From assembly GCA_018296165.2 (NCBI GenBank), contig JACKQL020000045.1, forward strand, positions 62,001 through 126,000: a DNA stretch of 64,000 nucleotides, given 5' to 3'. This DNA is from Termitomyces sp. T153. Taxonomy: Eukaryota > Basidiomycota > Agaricomycetes > Agaricales > Lyophyllaceae. The notes beneath the pieces are model-generated. The model saw only the letters and a program-made list of their open reading frames with translations, had not been told where the DNA came from and searched no databases. Position numbers and translations under genes: made by a program. Positions 32,355 to 43,915 of this stretch are shown here, in pieces; the stretch's first letter is position 1; the number at the start of each line of letters is the position of its first letter.

Positions 32355-33300
32355 ATGAATTCTGTCACTGCTTCCATCATCTCTTCTTCCGATGCATCTA
32401 TGCCCTCCATCTCTGAGCAAATTATTTGCCACAAGTGGGAGGGCACTAAATATAGCCACACTGATGAGAACTTCCATCAGTGGACCAAAAAGCTCAAGGA
32501 CACTCTAATTCTGAACAGCATCTACACCTACATGTTTAGTCCCATCCTTGATTGCCCTAATGCCACCATCAAACCTCAAGCTCATGCCAACTGGCAGTTA
32601 AACAATTGCCTTGCCATCACCTTCATGAAGTCTGCCCTCAACAACAATGAGCATTGTGATTTGAGCACAGGAGAAGGGGCAGTGCACTGTTTTGATGACC
32701 TGAAGACATGTACGCAAAGGGAAGGGCCCATTAAGCAAGTCAGTCTTCTTCAAGAAGCATTATCCACATACTGTTCTCAATCTGGACCCCTGCCAACCAC
32801 CACTGGATGAATTGAAGACATTGTCAAGAGAGCTTTTGACATAGGAACCATCAATGCAGATCTCTTCACTTGCATTGCCCTACTAAACAGCTTGAATGAT
32901 CCCATGTTTGAGGCCCTGCAGCACTCAATATCTACTATTCTTAGCAAAAGTACAACAGAGAAGCCATGCATGCCCACCAACATCCACCTCCTGATGGAGA
33001 ACATGCAGAATATTATGAATTCAAAAGCTGACTCCAACTCAGCCACAGCTCTAAATGCAAAAGGGGGGAAGAGTCTTGCAACACAGATTTACTAGGACAC
33101 AACCATGGTCCTGGTGCAGCATGTTGCAAGAACTGTCATTCACTTGGATGCCTGTGCAAAGAACACACAAAATCATATTGCATTCAGAAAGGAGGGGGTA
33201 TGGCTGGGAAGTCACTTTTTGATGCACACATAGCCCAGAAGACAGCAAAAACCAAGTCAGACTCACCTACATCCAACCCCAATCCCTTCACAGCAAAATC
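32355..33300 (+). pseudogene. Copia gag remnant
   Basis: ATG 32355 (MNSVTASIISSSDASMP) opens a frame with WEGTKYSHTDENFHQWTKKL, typical of UBN2-type Copia Gag, to a TGA near 32810; gag-like sequence continues to a degenerate zinc knuckle (CCKNCHSLGCLCKEH, about 33120-33170). Stops and shifts prevent a full product. Confidence 0.7.
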
Positions 33301-33394
33301 ACTTGTTGCAGTGACTGGACTAAATGGGAAACTTTGATACATTGACCCATCCAATCTTGGACAGTGCCCCACTCCACCAGAGAATGCAGCCTTT

Positions 33395-34260
33395 GTGGGT
33401 TTTGTCACTCCCACTGCATCTGCATCCACAGACAAATGTTCTACAGAGTATTGGGAACACATTGGATTCATGGCATTCAAAGAAGCAAGGATGACTGTTG
33501 ACTGGAATGAACACACAAAACCCATCCAAGATCACATCTTAGCCACAGACATATCTCCTATGCTTCAGTCACAACATGCACAACTCATCTCAATAAATTC
33601 AACTCTGTTCCTTGTTGATTCTGGTGCAACAGTACATATCTCCATGTTGCAAAGATTTCCTTACACTCTGCCCCATTCCACCTTAAAACATCAAGGAACT
33701 CAGAGGATCATCAGTTGCTGCAATAGGGATAGGAAATATCCACCTCCATGTTGCAAAAGGAGCCAACATCCTTCTCAAAGATGCTCTCTATATTCCAAAC
33801 TCCATTGTCCACCTAGTCTCAGTTAGCTTGCTTGCCACTCACTTAGGCCTTGACTCTCTATTTGATGATACATCCATCATAATCTTTGACAGATCCACAG
33901 GTGTGCTTGTGGTGCAAGGCCCACTCATCCCAAACCAGCACCTCTACTTGATTCTGTGCTCACCAAACACCATGCATTCCCCATACAACACACTGCCAAC
34001 CTGGAAACCTGGCATTGTCATCTCAGACATGCCAACTACCAGACAGTCATACATATGGCCACAAGAGCAGATCTTGAAAATGCTCCACCTTCATGAGTAC
34101 AGAGGGAAGTACAAGAATCTATTGAGGCAGGCAAACACTTACAAGCACAGCAACATGGAGCAGATGCTACACTGGTACCTGATTGTCCAAGGTTGCTCAA
34201 TCTTGCCAATATTGCATCAATGGAGGATGTTGAGTACCTGCTAGCTGCAGCCAAAGAACT
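33395..34260 (+). pseudogene. Copia protease and pre-integrase remnant
   Basis: Encodes FLVDSGATVHISM (about 33607-33645), the retropepsin active site, then a pre-integrase-like part with a WK..GH-type segment, shifted between frames. The integrase catalytic core that should follow is missing. Confidence 0.65.
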
Positions 34261-36248
34261 CAGAAATGACCTCTTAGTATTAGAAACCAGCAACAAACCC
34301 CATATGTAGGCCAAGGCCAAGCAATCAAGAGACACAGCCAAATGGGAGGCAGCATACTGCAATGAACTCAATTCCCTCCATGAGATGGGAGTATACAGAC
34401 TTGTTCCATAATTTGCAGTACCAGCTGGACAGAAGGTGAGGACTGGCCATCCTGTATTCAAAATTCAAATGCAATGAACATGGAAATGCAGTCCAGTTCA
34501 AAGTCAGGCTGGTATTCCAGGGGTATGAGCAAGTTCATGGATGCAATCTCTAAGCTTGGCTTGAGATTTCATTTTGTCTCCCTTGTTTACTCTATATCTT
34601 ACTCTTCGTTGACAACAACTTAGCAACAAGTCTTGCTGACTCTGACTTTGACTTTGCATGGTACCAACTATGGGTGCCCTTAGCATTATTTTGACTCAGA
34701 GACACTAGCAACTATGGCTAGCAATTAGTTTGTGTTTGTCCCCCATTGAGTTTCCCTGTTACCACTCCTCCATTCCTTTCTCTACCCCACTCCTCTTACA
34801 TCATTACAGTTCACTTTGCCTTGGCAATGTATTTGTCTTCACCTGTTTTATCACACTAACAACCCTCCATTGCTATCTAGTGACTTAGGTTAGTGCTAGC
34901 AATCCTTCCAAATTCACACTTCACACTCCTGTTTGCTCTTGTTCTCTGGAATGGTCACTGACTCACCCTCAACTATTAACCTCCTACTGCCAGCTACCCT
35001 ATCTAGTGACTAGTGTTAGATTCTCTTTTTAGCTTTCCTGCATGGCACTAGGTGGCATAGGAGCACATCAATGCAACTCAAATTGATGTCAAGACAGCAT
35101 TCCTCTATGGTGTCCTTCCAGAGGATGAGGTGCAATACATGAAATAACCAGAAGGATTTGAGGAAGAAGGAAAGGAGGACTGGCTCTGGATGTTGGTGTG
35201 AGGGTTGTATGGGATGAAGCAGGCTGGATGGATTTGGAACAAGACTGTGAATGACAAAATGGTAGCATGGGGGTTCCAGTGCCTTATGTGCAAGTCTTGT
35301 GTCTATCATTGAACAACTGACTAGGGCATGGTTATTGCAGCACTCCATGTTGACAATTTTCTATCAATTGCAAGCAGTAAAGAAGAGAACAAACACTTCA
35401 AAAACCAGATGCACCAGGTTTGGACAATTTCTGACCTAGGTCCACCACAATTTGTCATTGGCATTGCAGTAGAATGGAGTTGTGGTATTTTCACAGTCAA
35501 GCTCTCGCAGATAGCGCTCATCAATAAAATTGTGAACCAGTTTGGTCAGAAAGATGCTATGCCACTCTTGCTACCAATGGACCCCAACTCAAGACTGCGA
35601 CAAGTCAATCACAACACATTACCTCAGGAGGAGCAACATACTCTAGAACGTACTCCCTATTGCCAACTAGTTGGCTGTCTTCTATACCTTGCAATCTCAA
35701 CGCGTCCAGATATAGCCTTTGGGGTTCAGCAACTCACACAATTCCTTGATTCCTATGCAACCCCTTATTGGAATGCAGCCATATGCCTAGTTCAATACCT
35801 GAAGGGCACTTGCAACCTACAACTACATCATGGAGACCAGAGCAATGATGTCAATCTCACCAGCTTCACTGACTCAGATTGGGCCAGCTGTCTTGACATT
35901 AGATGGAGTGTCAGTGGGTACTTTTGGAATCTTGGTACTGGAGCGATGTTGTGGGCAGTCAGAAAACGACGGACAGTTGCCATGTCATCATGTGAAGCAG
36001 AGTACATGGCAGCCTTTGAGAGTGCTCAGGAATGTATCTGGCTTCGGGCATTACTAAAGGATATCAGACACAACCCTACATCTCTGCCCTCACAGATATT
36101 CTGCAACAATTATTCTGCAACAATGACTCTGCAATTGTCTGCAATTGCATTATCTGAAGATCCCCTTCTCCATGCTCAAGTCAAACATGTTGATATTAAG
36201 TATCATTTTCTCTGTGAACGAGTCCAATCTAATGAATTGATGCTATGA
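34260..36248 (+). pseudogene. Copia reverse transcriptase and RNase H remnant
   Basis: The RT start is readable near 34310-34550 (WEAAYCNELNSLHEMGVY, GHPVFK, GYEQVHG). A roughly 480-bp insert of unknown origin (34557-35040) follows, then DVKTAFLYGVLPEDE, LYGMKQAGWIWN and a 306-residue frame 35328-36248. The catalytic motif there is HVDNFLSI in place of YVDD. RNase H shows TDSDWASC, SSCEAEYMA and KHVDIKYHF. The loss of the second catalytic Asp and the internal breaks mean it is inactive. Confidence 0.85.
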
Positions 36249-36389
36249 CGAGTGCCATCAAAGGAGAACACCGCTGACATCTTTACTAAAGCCCTCCCTG
36301 CTCCTGCTTTCCAGTACCTTTGTCCCTGCCTTGGCCTACAGTGAGTGTACCACAATTCCATGCAAGGAAGAGTGTCTGGTGAGGAGGAG

Positions 36390-36733
36390 TGTTGGACTCT
36401 GATGGTGTCAGTGGCCACCACATACACTCATTGTGTCGGGCCATGCATTATCCTCTTTGTTCCTCTTTGTCACACTACAAACAATGGTTCATTGTCTGCA
36501 TATTCACATATATATTCGGACTCCCCGTAGATAGCACCCTCAGTCACTTATATCGGACTGAGGGTGAGTACTTATATTTTGCATACTTTACGCGCTTACC
36601 GATTGTACCGTAGCATCACACTCACATTGATCTACTAGGTACAGTCTAATATTAGTCACTTATATCGGACTGAGGCATCACACTCACATTGATCTACTAG
36701 GTACAGTGTGTATACCAGTCTAGATTTCTAACA
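36390..36733 (+). repeat. Copia 3' LTR
   Basis: 344 bp, TGTTGGACTC...TTCTAACA, preceded by the polypurine-like GAGGAGGAG (36381-36389). Confidence 0.93.
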
Positions 36734-37325
36734 CCGTTCCCAGCTACTCAACGCCCTTGCTGGGTGTAAGTTTTTTGTTGATGTAGTCCAGTTTCCACCT
36801 GCAAACATAATCATAGCTGGCAATTGTGCCGGCGGAAACCTTACACAAGCGCTCACATGTTACCTGGTCAAATACCAAGGGTTCAATAAGCTGCCAGAAC
36901 TACCTGGTGGTATGATCCTTCTTTCGCCATGGAGTGACCTCGGTGTGTCCTACGATAACCCAACAGGATCAAGTGACATGTTCCTCACAAGTGACATGTT
37001 CCTCACTTCAGACTACACCAATAGTAGCATAGTCATAGTGGGAATCAACTATTCCGAAAAAGTATCTTTGACAAAGATGACTCTGAGCCCGAGTTTGATT
37101 TTGTGCTACCCATGATTTGCACCGCTTCTTTGGATCTTGATCTTGTCATTGATTTCAAAGGTTTCCTTCACACTTTCCTCATGGCTGGTGGTGTGGGGGT
37201 CTTATATGACCAAATTACTCTTTGGGACAGGGATAGTGAAAGACCTAGGTGACCAGTTCACTTACTATGAGGCAAAGGATGCTTTTTATGACTACTTCAT
37301 CTTTGAGAGGCATGAACCATAACGG
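36734..37325 (+). pseudogene. Alpha/beta-hydrolase (esterase-like) pseudogene, 3' part
   Basis: Encodes NALAGCKFFVDVVQFPPANI, then IIAGNCAGGNLTQALTCYL (about 36816-36850) and LPGGMILLSPWSDLG. This matches the HSL-type hydrolase core, but the nucleophile elbow GDSAGG has become GNCAGG, so the catalytic serine is gone. Frame breaks follow, then KDLGDQFTYYEAKDAF.DYF, where the catalytic His position (usually DA.HDY) reads DAFYDYF. A perfect 18-bp tandem duplication (36971-37006) repeats SDMFLT. Joined across the Copia insertion it continues from 31871 with a one-base frame difference. Confidence 0.65.
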
Positions 37326-37826
37326 ACCGAAACCCTCAAGGCCATTGTGAAATGGGAGTAATGACAGTATACATTATCTGTATATGAATCGAAATATAGT
37401 TTGTGAGACAATCTTTTGCTGAAGATAGACGATTTCCCCGTACAACCATTCAGAAGAACTACATTTTTCCTTGGCTGGTTGAAATGACTGCAATGACCTT
37501 GCCCTCAAAGTCATTTAAAGTTCAATTTTGACATTGAATGCGGGGATTCTACCTGATTAGACCCAAAAACCTGATTCAGTTCCAGTCCTATTATAGTCTG
37601 GTAAATACTCAGGCCGAGCCAAGACGATTATGTACCAAGACAAAGACAAAACGGCAACTCCTCTTTTCCTATGGCTATGGAACTCAGTCTCCACCGACAA
37701 CCTCCATATCTCTCTTCACCACACCACCGACACACCCACGCTGTGTGACACGGTCCATTTGACCACAATTCCTACAAAAAGTGCATCCTTGAAGAGCTGG
37801 AATAAAGTAACGACTTTGTACTTGTG
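37326..37826. other. Intergenic, between hydrolase pseudogene and Crinkler-like gene
   Basis: About 500 bp without a supported gene. Codon-like stretches are short and unrelated to known families. It presumably contains the 3' untranslated region and poly(A) site of the minus-strand gene ending at 37827, but I see no unambiguous signal. Confidence 0.5.
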
Positions 37827-39682
37827 CTAGACAAATAGGTAAGATATCATCTCAATATCGTGTGTCTCTAGAATGAGCTTCCCGCCTTGAACCTCCTTTG
37901 GACGTATTACCGTTTCGCAGTTCAGTCCGATGGGATATCGCACTTCTCCAGCACGCCCCCCCCAGTCGAAATCGATTAAATGAACCTGTACGTCATCAGA
38001 ATTGAGGGAGGTAGGATCGATGAGAAGGTTAGCGGCTCGTATATCACCATGCACGAATCCATTTTGATGAAGTGTTCGAACAATTCTTTTCACCTTGTTT
38101 TTCACCTTTGCCTGCAGTTCTTTTGATAACGGATAACGATGAAGAATGTGGTACTTTGACTGGTCCATGATTACCACTTTCCACCCTCCGGGGATCTCAA
38201 TGATTTTTTGCAACTTCGGTGCCATTTGATGCATCACAAGGAGATTATGTGCGTCCGCGGAATACTCATGTTGTGTAAATTTGACAATGCACTCTCTGAG
38301 ACCAGGTTGGTCGGAAGTGGCGGCGAAGAGCAACTTGTCTGTTTCAAGTTGCGCGGTATAGTGCAGGGCGACTTCTTGGTTATTGTCATTACGATATGAT
38401 GTTACGTATGGGTATCGGGGAATGGCTCCAAGGTTGGATCGCTCGACAGGGCCAACCGTGGATTCGAGAAGTGCGTAATGTGCTTGAATAAGATGGACTG
38501 CTTCCAACAGGGCATCCAAGGTAGCCGCCACCTCGCATCGTGAATGTAGTTCCTTCCAATTGGCAATCAGGTCAATGCCTCGGCACAATGGCTCGACTTT
38601 GACACGCTGTCCATCCCAAATAGCGGCATAGAAGCCGAAATTTGACCCTGAGTATCCTATGAGACAGTATGTACTGATGAAGGTGCCGCCATACCTACCT
38701 GAATCGACGACAAGGATAGAGGGGAAACACGTATTTCGATTACCGAAGACAGGCAGTGCACACTTGAAAAAGCTGACATAATATAATGCCGCTTGGAACA
38801 GAGCAGATCCATTTTCATTTTTACACTCTCGTATTGCTGCCGGTATGATGCTATAGGCGAGGTGTCCATCCGTAACGTATTCAGTATCACCTATCTTCTC
38901 TGCGTGAAACTGTAAGCCCAGGCACTTGGAGAAAACCTTTGCAATAGCTTCCCTCCGGAGGGCTTCCACTGGATACCACTCACATCCAACTTGTGTAAGT
39001 TGGATAAGGCAGTTCATAGCCTTATCTGAGGGAGGTTGTTTGCAACGATCCCTGAAGATACCGAAGGCGCGTTCGTATAGTGCAATAGGGATGTTACTGG
39101 TCTCATAGGGCCGGTTGACAGTGATCAGTTTGCCTTCGCCTACAACATTCTGAAAGTTGCTAGGCCGAGCCAGAGATGACGGCGCATCGTCGGTCACTGT
39201 TTTCAAGCGTTTTACGAGCGCTGTGGTGTCGTCTTCCTCACGTTGATGTTTTTTCGGCAAGTTGACTATGAAAAGATATGTGCGAGAGAGTCATGTATCA
39301 ATAAAAGGACTCTACCCTGTGGAATTTGCACGATAACTTGGAGAAGCTCCATGTCAGGAGCCGTGTTCCAATACTTAGAAACGAGCGCAAGGTCTATGAG
39401 GCGCTCGACATCAATACTATTTGCGTCGATCGAGAGACCATCGATAATCTCTTCTAATTCATCAACCGCAACGACAGCGCCAATGTCTTTGGTAGGCTTC
39501 CAGAGTGTCATCGATGTCTGATCGTGTGCGGCGAGTAATCGTGGAATCTCGGAGTGAATTTCTTTTTTCAACGCAGAAACACGGGTGTCAGAACCGACTT
39601 CGACGAAGAAAGGGCAAGAGCCGTATAAAAGTTTGCCTCTTGCATCCACGACGACGCAAGCCATTGTCCACTTCGCAGACAT
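37827..39682 (-). CDS. Crinkler-like protein: ubiquitin-like header, nuclease-fold middle, kinase-like C-terminus
   Basis: Two exons: 39682-39316 and 39265-37827, with a 50-nt intron (39315-39266, GTAGAG...CATAG, phase 1), giving 601 residues. The ATG at 39682 (MSAKWTMACVVV) is the first of the open frame. Residues 1-120 resemble the beta-grasp header of fungal Crinkler-type proteins (PFFVEV..., LKKEI, TLWKPTKDIG). After a basic linker (PKKHQREEDD), a middle region holds an E-x-K triad in RECKNENGSA (about residue 267), as in PD-(D/E)XK nuclease folds. The C-terminal half is a divergent kinase: hinge MDQSKYHILH, catalytic loop HGDIRAANLL (about 527) and DFG-like DFDWGG (about 552). The three-part order is known from Crinkler proteins of fungi and other eukaryotes; roles proposed there are conflict or effector functions. 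It is CpG-rich and unbroken, the only intact host-type gene here. Confidence 0.8.
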
Positions 39683-40250
39683 CAGAAGTTGTTGTTTCAG
39701 TTGTTTTTACGAAAAAACGAGGTAATTGGTTTCAAACCAACGTGTTCATCAGCTCTTTACCACGAGGTTACAACTATCACGTGCTACTGTCGTGTGGTCC
39801 ACGATTGTCATGATCAGGGGCATCTTGCTTCACAACGTGCGGTAGCGCGGAGAGCCCCGCAGAGCACACCACTTAGAAACAGCTTTGCATGCAAGTCTAG
39901 TCCATAGTGTAGCTACGAAAATTCTCAACTTTGGCCTCCCTTTCGTGGACGCGCTAGGAAGTGACGTCACACGTTTCACGTCACAGTCACCAAATTCAGA
40001 ACAACAAATTCGGTCCATACAGTCCTCGTAAATTAGGGCTTGGTGAATAATTCTTCAGGAGATGGTTACACATGTTACCAACTCCTGGGTTCTGAAGGGT
40101 TTTTTTGCCACAAGTAAATAACAATAATCACATTATTATTAATAACATGTGACTAATGAGTTAATCGCAGCTGTGAATAACGTTTTACATTCAAAAAATG
40201 TAAATAATTTTAGAAGTTCCATATATTCTCATCATCATCTGATACTGCCT
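39683..40250. other. Upstream region of the Crinkler-like gene
   Basis: No ORF worth reporting. It contains 'cacgtttcacgtcacagtcac' at about 39969-39989, with two CACGT/ACGTCA-like sites, and AT-rich sequence with ATTATTATTAATAA from 40130. It is still relatively CpG-rich up to about 40020, then becomes AT-rich, suggesting the host locus ends near there. Promoter function is inferred from position. Confidence 0.45.
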
Positions 40251-41055
40251 TGTAAGTAGGCTGCATATAGTCAGACATATCCAAGTGTATCAATGGCTTC
40301 TCAGATATCATGTCGAGCAAAGCAAGAAGATCTTGATGGCAAGGAACTACTATGTGCTTCAGTACTCTGTATTGATGCCACACTGATAATTAATGCCTTA
40401 CTGCAAGTACTCAGGCATGAGGATACAGCTCAAGCCATTCCCACCAATGCAAAGGATCCTCCACTGTCTGACTTCAGCTTAGCAAATGGCCACTCTTTCT
40501 TCCAGTAAGATTTAAGTTGTTTTTTCATCTCCAATGCAGCCCCAGCTACTCCCAATTTTGTTAGTATGTCATATGTTCTACCTCATTGGGATATTCTTTG
40601 ATTTTTCCAAATGTGTTTTGTAGAAGATTCTTCAAGTATTCTTTTGCATTTTGATATGCCTCAGGGTAGTTCATGGAGGTAACATAGTACCCAGTATTTT
40701 GGGTCAAGAGCAGGAATCAGTCTTGTATGCATTGACAAGGCCAGTAAAAGCTTTAGGTAATCTTCAAATGTGTATACTGACAATTATCATAGTCAATTTC
40801 AATTTCAATTTCAATTTGTAACTGAAAGATTTCAGAGCTGCCAATGTGGATCAAGTGCAATGCTGTAAAATAAATATTATTTTGAAAGATTTCCTTGTAT
40901 CTTTCATTGTAGATCATAAAATAAATATTATTTCTAAAGATTTCCTTGTATCTTTCATTGTAGATCATAAAATAAATATTATGATTAAAGATTTCCTTGT
41001 ATCTATCATTGTCAAAGTATGTTTGTATGTGAGTACCTCACCTATGGAATGGGGA
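40251..41055. other. Non-coding, possible tail of Helitron/PIF1 remnant 2
   Basis: No supported gene. The last bases before 41060 join directly to 45447 once Gy2-b is removed, and 45447-48181 is a PIF1-helicase remnant, so part of this stretch may be its degraded end. It contains the 51-bp tandem array listed separately. Confidence 0.4.
40867..41015 (+). repeat. 51-bp tandem repeat, about three units
   Basis: Units begin AAAATAAATATTAT at 40867, 40918 and 40969 and continue AAAGATTTCCTTGTATCT. Period 51 bp with few differences. The apparent minus-strand ORF with repeated YNERYKEIF is only a reading of this array. Confidence 0.85.
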
Positions 41056-41060
41056 GCTTG

Positions 41061-41429
41061 TGTAAGGGCAACCTCCAGAGCAGCAGATTGGAGTCATGCA
41101 GCTAGCAGAGAGGAATCTGAAGTATATTAGTGGAGTAGACAATAGTTCAATCAGTAACTAATCACCTAGCAGAGGGGAATCCAAAGAGAACAAGTCTAAG
41201 GATCCCTGCTGCTTGGCATGGCACATCAGCAGGCAGCAGAGGCATGGGAACTACTGTACAGGTGACCAGAGCTACTCCTAACCCTAGAGCCATGATTGCT
41301 GAGGTAAGAGGGAGAACTGTGCAGTTCTCCAGAGATCTCCCAGGCTCCTTCCAGAACCTCGGAGACATCAAACAAGCTGCAGAAGTGCTGGAACCAGTTA
41401 TGGAGGTTGGAAATGGAGGTCTCCTGACA
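41061..41429 (-). repeat. Gy2-b 3' LTR
   Basis: 369 bp; minus strand TGTCAGGAGACC...CCCTTACA. On the minus strand the preceding GAGGAGGGGGTGA is the polypurine tract (plus 41430-41445). Confidence 0.92.
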
Positions 41430-41599
41430 TCACCCCCTCCTCTAGCATGTGGTGTCTTGACATGCAGGGTAGAAGAAGTCCCTGATTGCCTGGTCTGCTG
41501 GCAAGATAGGGAAGATTCCTCATATGGCATGCAGAGCATCTGGATGTCTCCAGTGGAACTCTTTGACAAGTCTGGAGGCATGTATGTTCTCCTGTGGCT

Positions 41600-43915
41600 C
41601 CCAAGAGATATCCTTAATCCTGTAGCCTTTCTATTTCACCTTGTATTGTAGTCATCTCCAGAATAAATGGCTGTCCAGGATTTCCTCCACTTCATACTCC
41701 TTGTTGTGTTGACCACCATGGGAGGCAGCAGAGGTGACAGATGTCACCCCAGGATAGAATCTTTTGGGGCTGGGGTTAGTTTGACCATGTTGAACACCAG
41801 ATGAAGCTGGCACATCCCCATGGGGAGCTAGAGTCTATAGGCCAAGGGCCTCACCTGTCGTTCCACTGTGAATCGTCCCAACTGATGGTGTGACAGCTTT
41901 TTTGAGGGTTGGGTAGTTGTAATATCAGAGGCATCCAGGTAGACTCAATCTCCAGGCTGATACCTGCACTCTGGGGTCCTCCCACAGTTGTAGTATTGCA
42001 CCATGTCATCTTTTGCCTTTGCCAGTGCAGCATGGGCCTCTTCTTGTGACCTCTTCATCCAGTCCACAAATTTGTTTACAGCCTCATTCTCTGAGGGTCA
42101 GGCCCAGAGTTCAAACCCCATGCATGGGTGCCATCTGGTGTCAAGGAAGAATGGGGAAAACTGGGTGGACACATGAACATGGTTGTTGTACTGGAATTTG
42201 GAGTTGGGGAGGAGTTTATCCCAGTCATCCTGGCACTTGTTGCAGAAGAGGCAGAGATACTGCTCCAACTCCTAGTTTATGTGTTCTGTCTAGCTGTCAA
42301 ACTGTGGGTGGTAGGCAGTGGTGGTGTGGAGCTTCACTCTGAGCAGTTGGTAGAGCTCCTAGGTGAACTCCACCACAAATTGTGGTCCCTGGTCTGAGAC
42401 GTAAGCATCAGAGAGGCCATGGAGCTTCCAGACATTTCTCTGGTACAGGTTTGTGGTGCCTATGGCAGAGCAGGTGGTGTGGGTCAGAATGAAGTGTGCT
42501 CTCTTGCCATACAGGTCTACCACCACTATGATCACATTGTAACCATGGGCATCAGGGAGCTCTATGATGAAGTCAATGGATGCTATGCTCCACCATTCTG
42601 CAGGCACTAGTAGTGGGTGTAACTGTGCATAGGGGAGTTGGCACTGGGGCTTGGTCTGGAGGCAGAGATTGCAGGTACTAGTGTAAGACCCAATATATTA
42701 GGACATCTGGGGCCACCAGTAGTTGTGTAATACTAGCTCCAGTGTTTTCCATTGCCTGGGGTGCTCTGCAATGTGGGAGTTGTGGTGTTGCTCCACAATC
42801 CTCCAATGGAGCTTCAAAATGTTGGGGAGGTAGATATAGTCTTGGAAGGTCAAGATTGTAGTATGCCCCAGCTTCAGCATCCGAGCAGCCTGTGCCACAA
42901 GCTCCTCCTGCTGACCATCCCAATCACCCTGCCATATGTCCCAGAGAATGTCCACCTCTGCTCCATTGACAGCAAGACCCTCCATGGCTCTGATCACAAA
43001 CAATTCAGGGCAGAGGATTCCAATGTTGCTGTTATCCCCTTCCCCTGTGCCATGGTCCACTCTCTGGGACAGGGTGTCTGGCTTTTCCATGCTCCAGCCA
43101 GGCTTGTGGTGCAAGGAGAAGTCAAAGTTGGCAAGGTAGAGGGACCACCAGGCCTGCTTGCAATTGAGCTTCTTGGCCATTTGGAAGTATTCAAGGTTCT
43201 TGTGATTGGTCCAGACCTCAAACTTGTGCTGCGCACCTTCCAGGAAGTGCCACCACTCCTTGAACAGCCAGATGATGGCCAGCATCTCCTTGTTGTGGAT
43301 CTTGTAGTTCCACTCCACCACATGTAAGCTCTTGGAGTAAAAGGCCACCAGATGCCACTTCCCATCCTCCAGAGATTGCTGCAAGAGCACAGCCCCAGTG
43401 GCAAAGTCAGAGCTGTTGGCCTCTACATGGAAGAGAGAGTTGTTGTCCAGAAATAGGAGGATGAGCCCAGAGGTCATGGCATGCTTGAGAGTGTCAAAGG
43501 CCATCTGCTCTGGAGGTCCCCAGCTCCATGTAACATCCTTTTCCATGAGGTCAAACAGTGGGCAGGCATGGTGTAAGAAGTCCTGGATGAATCTCTAGTA
43601 GAAGTTTGCAAAACCAAGAAATGCCTGCACCTCCTTCTTGTTCTTGGGCTCTGGCCACTCCACTATGCCTGCCACTTTCACTGGGTTAATCTCCACAGCT
43701 CCATGCAAGATGATCAGGCTGAGATACTCAATCCAGACTTGTTCAAACTCACTTCTCTGGCTTGAAGTAGAGCTGGTGCTGGCAGAGTCATTCCAAGACA
43801 AGGCAAGTAATCCAATGGTGTTCCTCCAGTGTTTTGGTGTAGATGAGGATGTCATTGAGGTACATGCACACTACACCCTCTGCTATGAGGTCCCAGAAGA
43901 TGTTGTTCACTCCAC
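41600..43915 (-). pseudogene. Gy2-b RT end, RNase H and integrase remnant
   Basis: Minus strand. The longest frame (43546-42698, 282 residues) covers RNase H (EANSSDFATGAVLLQQ, NKEMLAIIWLFKEWWHFLEG, NHKNLEYF) and the integrase zinc domain. The integrase core at 42607-42359 has SIDFIIELPDAHGYN and VSDQGPQFV, two of the catalytic Asp. The integrase C-terminal part is readable in short pieces to about 41650. Upstream RT contains MYLNDILIYTK (YLND for YLDD). Inactive. Confidence 0.85.

Larger units (their letters stand above)
31872..36733 (+). mobile_element. Ty1/Copia LTR retrotransposon, degenerate
   Basis: 4,862 bp with two 344-bp LTRs (31872-32215, 36390-36733) starting TGTTGGA and ending AACA. 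The flanks CCCTT (31867-31871) and CCGTT (36734-36738) look like a target duplication with one change. Order: gag, protease, RT, RNase H. Most of the integrase is deleted, and about 480 bp of foreign sequence interrupts RT near 34557-35040. Confidence 0.9.

Noticed and set aside
32277..32477. Minus ORF at the start of Copia gag
   Set aside because: Shadow of the Copia gag frame, no homology recognised.
40753..40968. 71-residue minus ORF with repeated YNERYKEIF
   Set aside because: Translation of the 51-bp AT-rich tandem repeat; no start context or homology.
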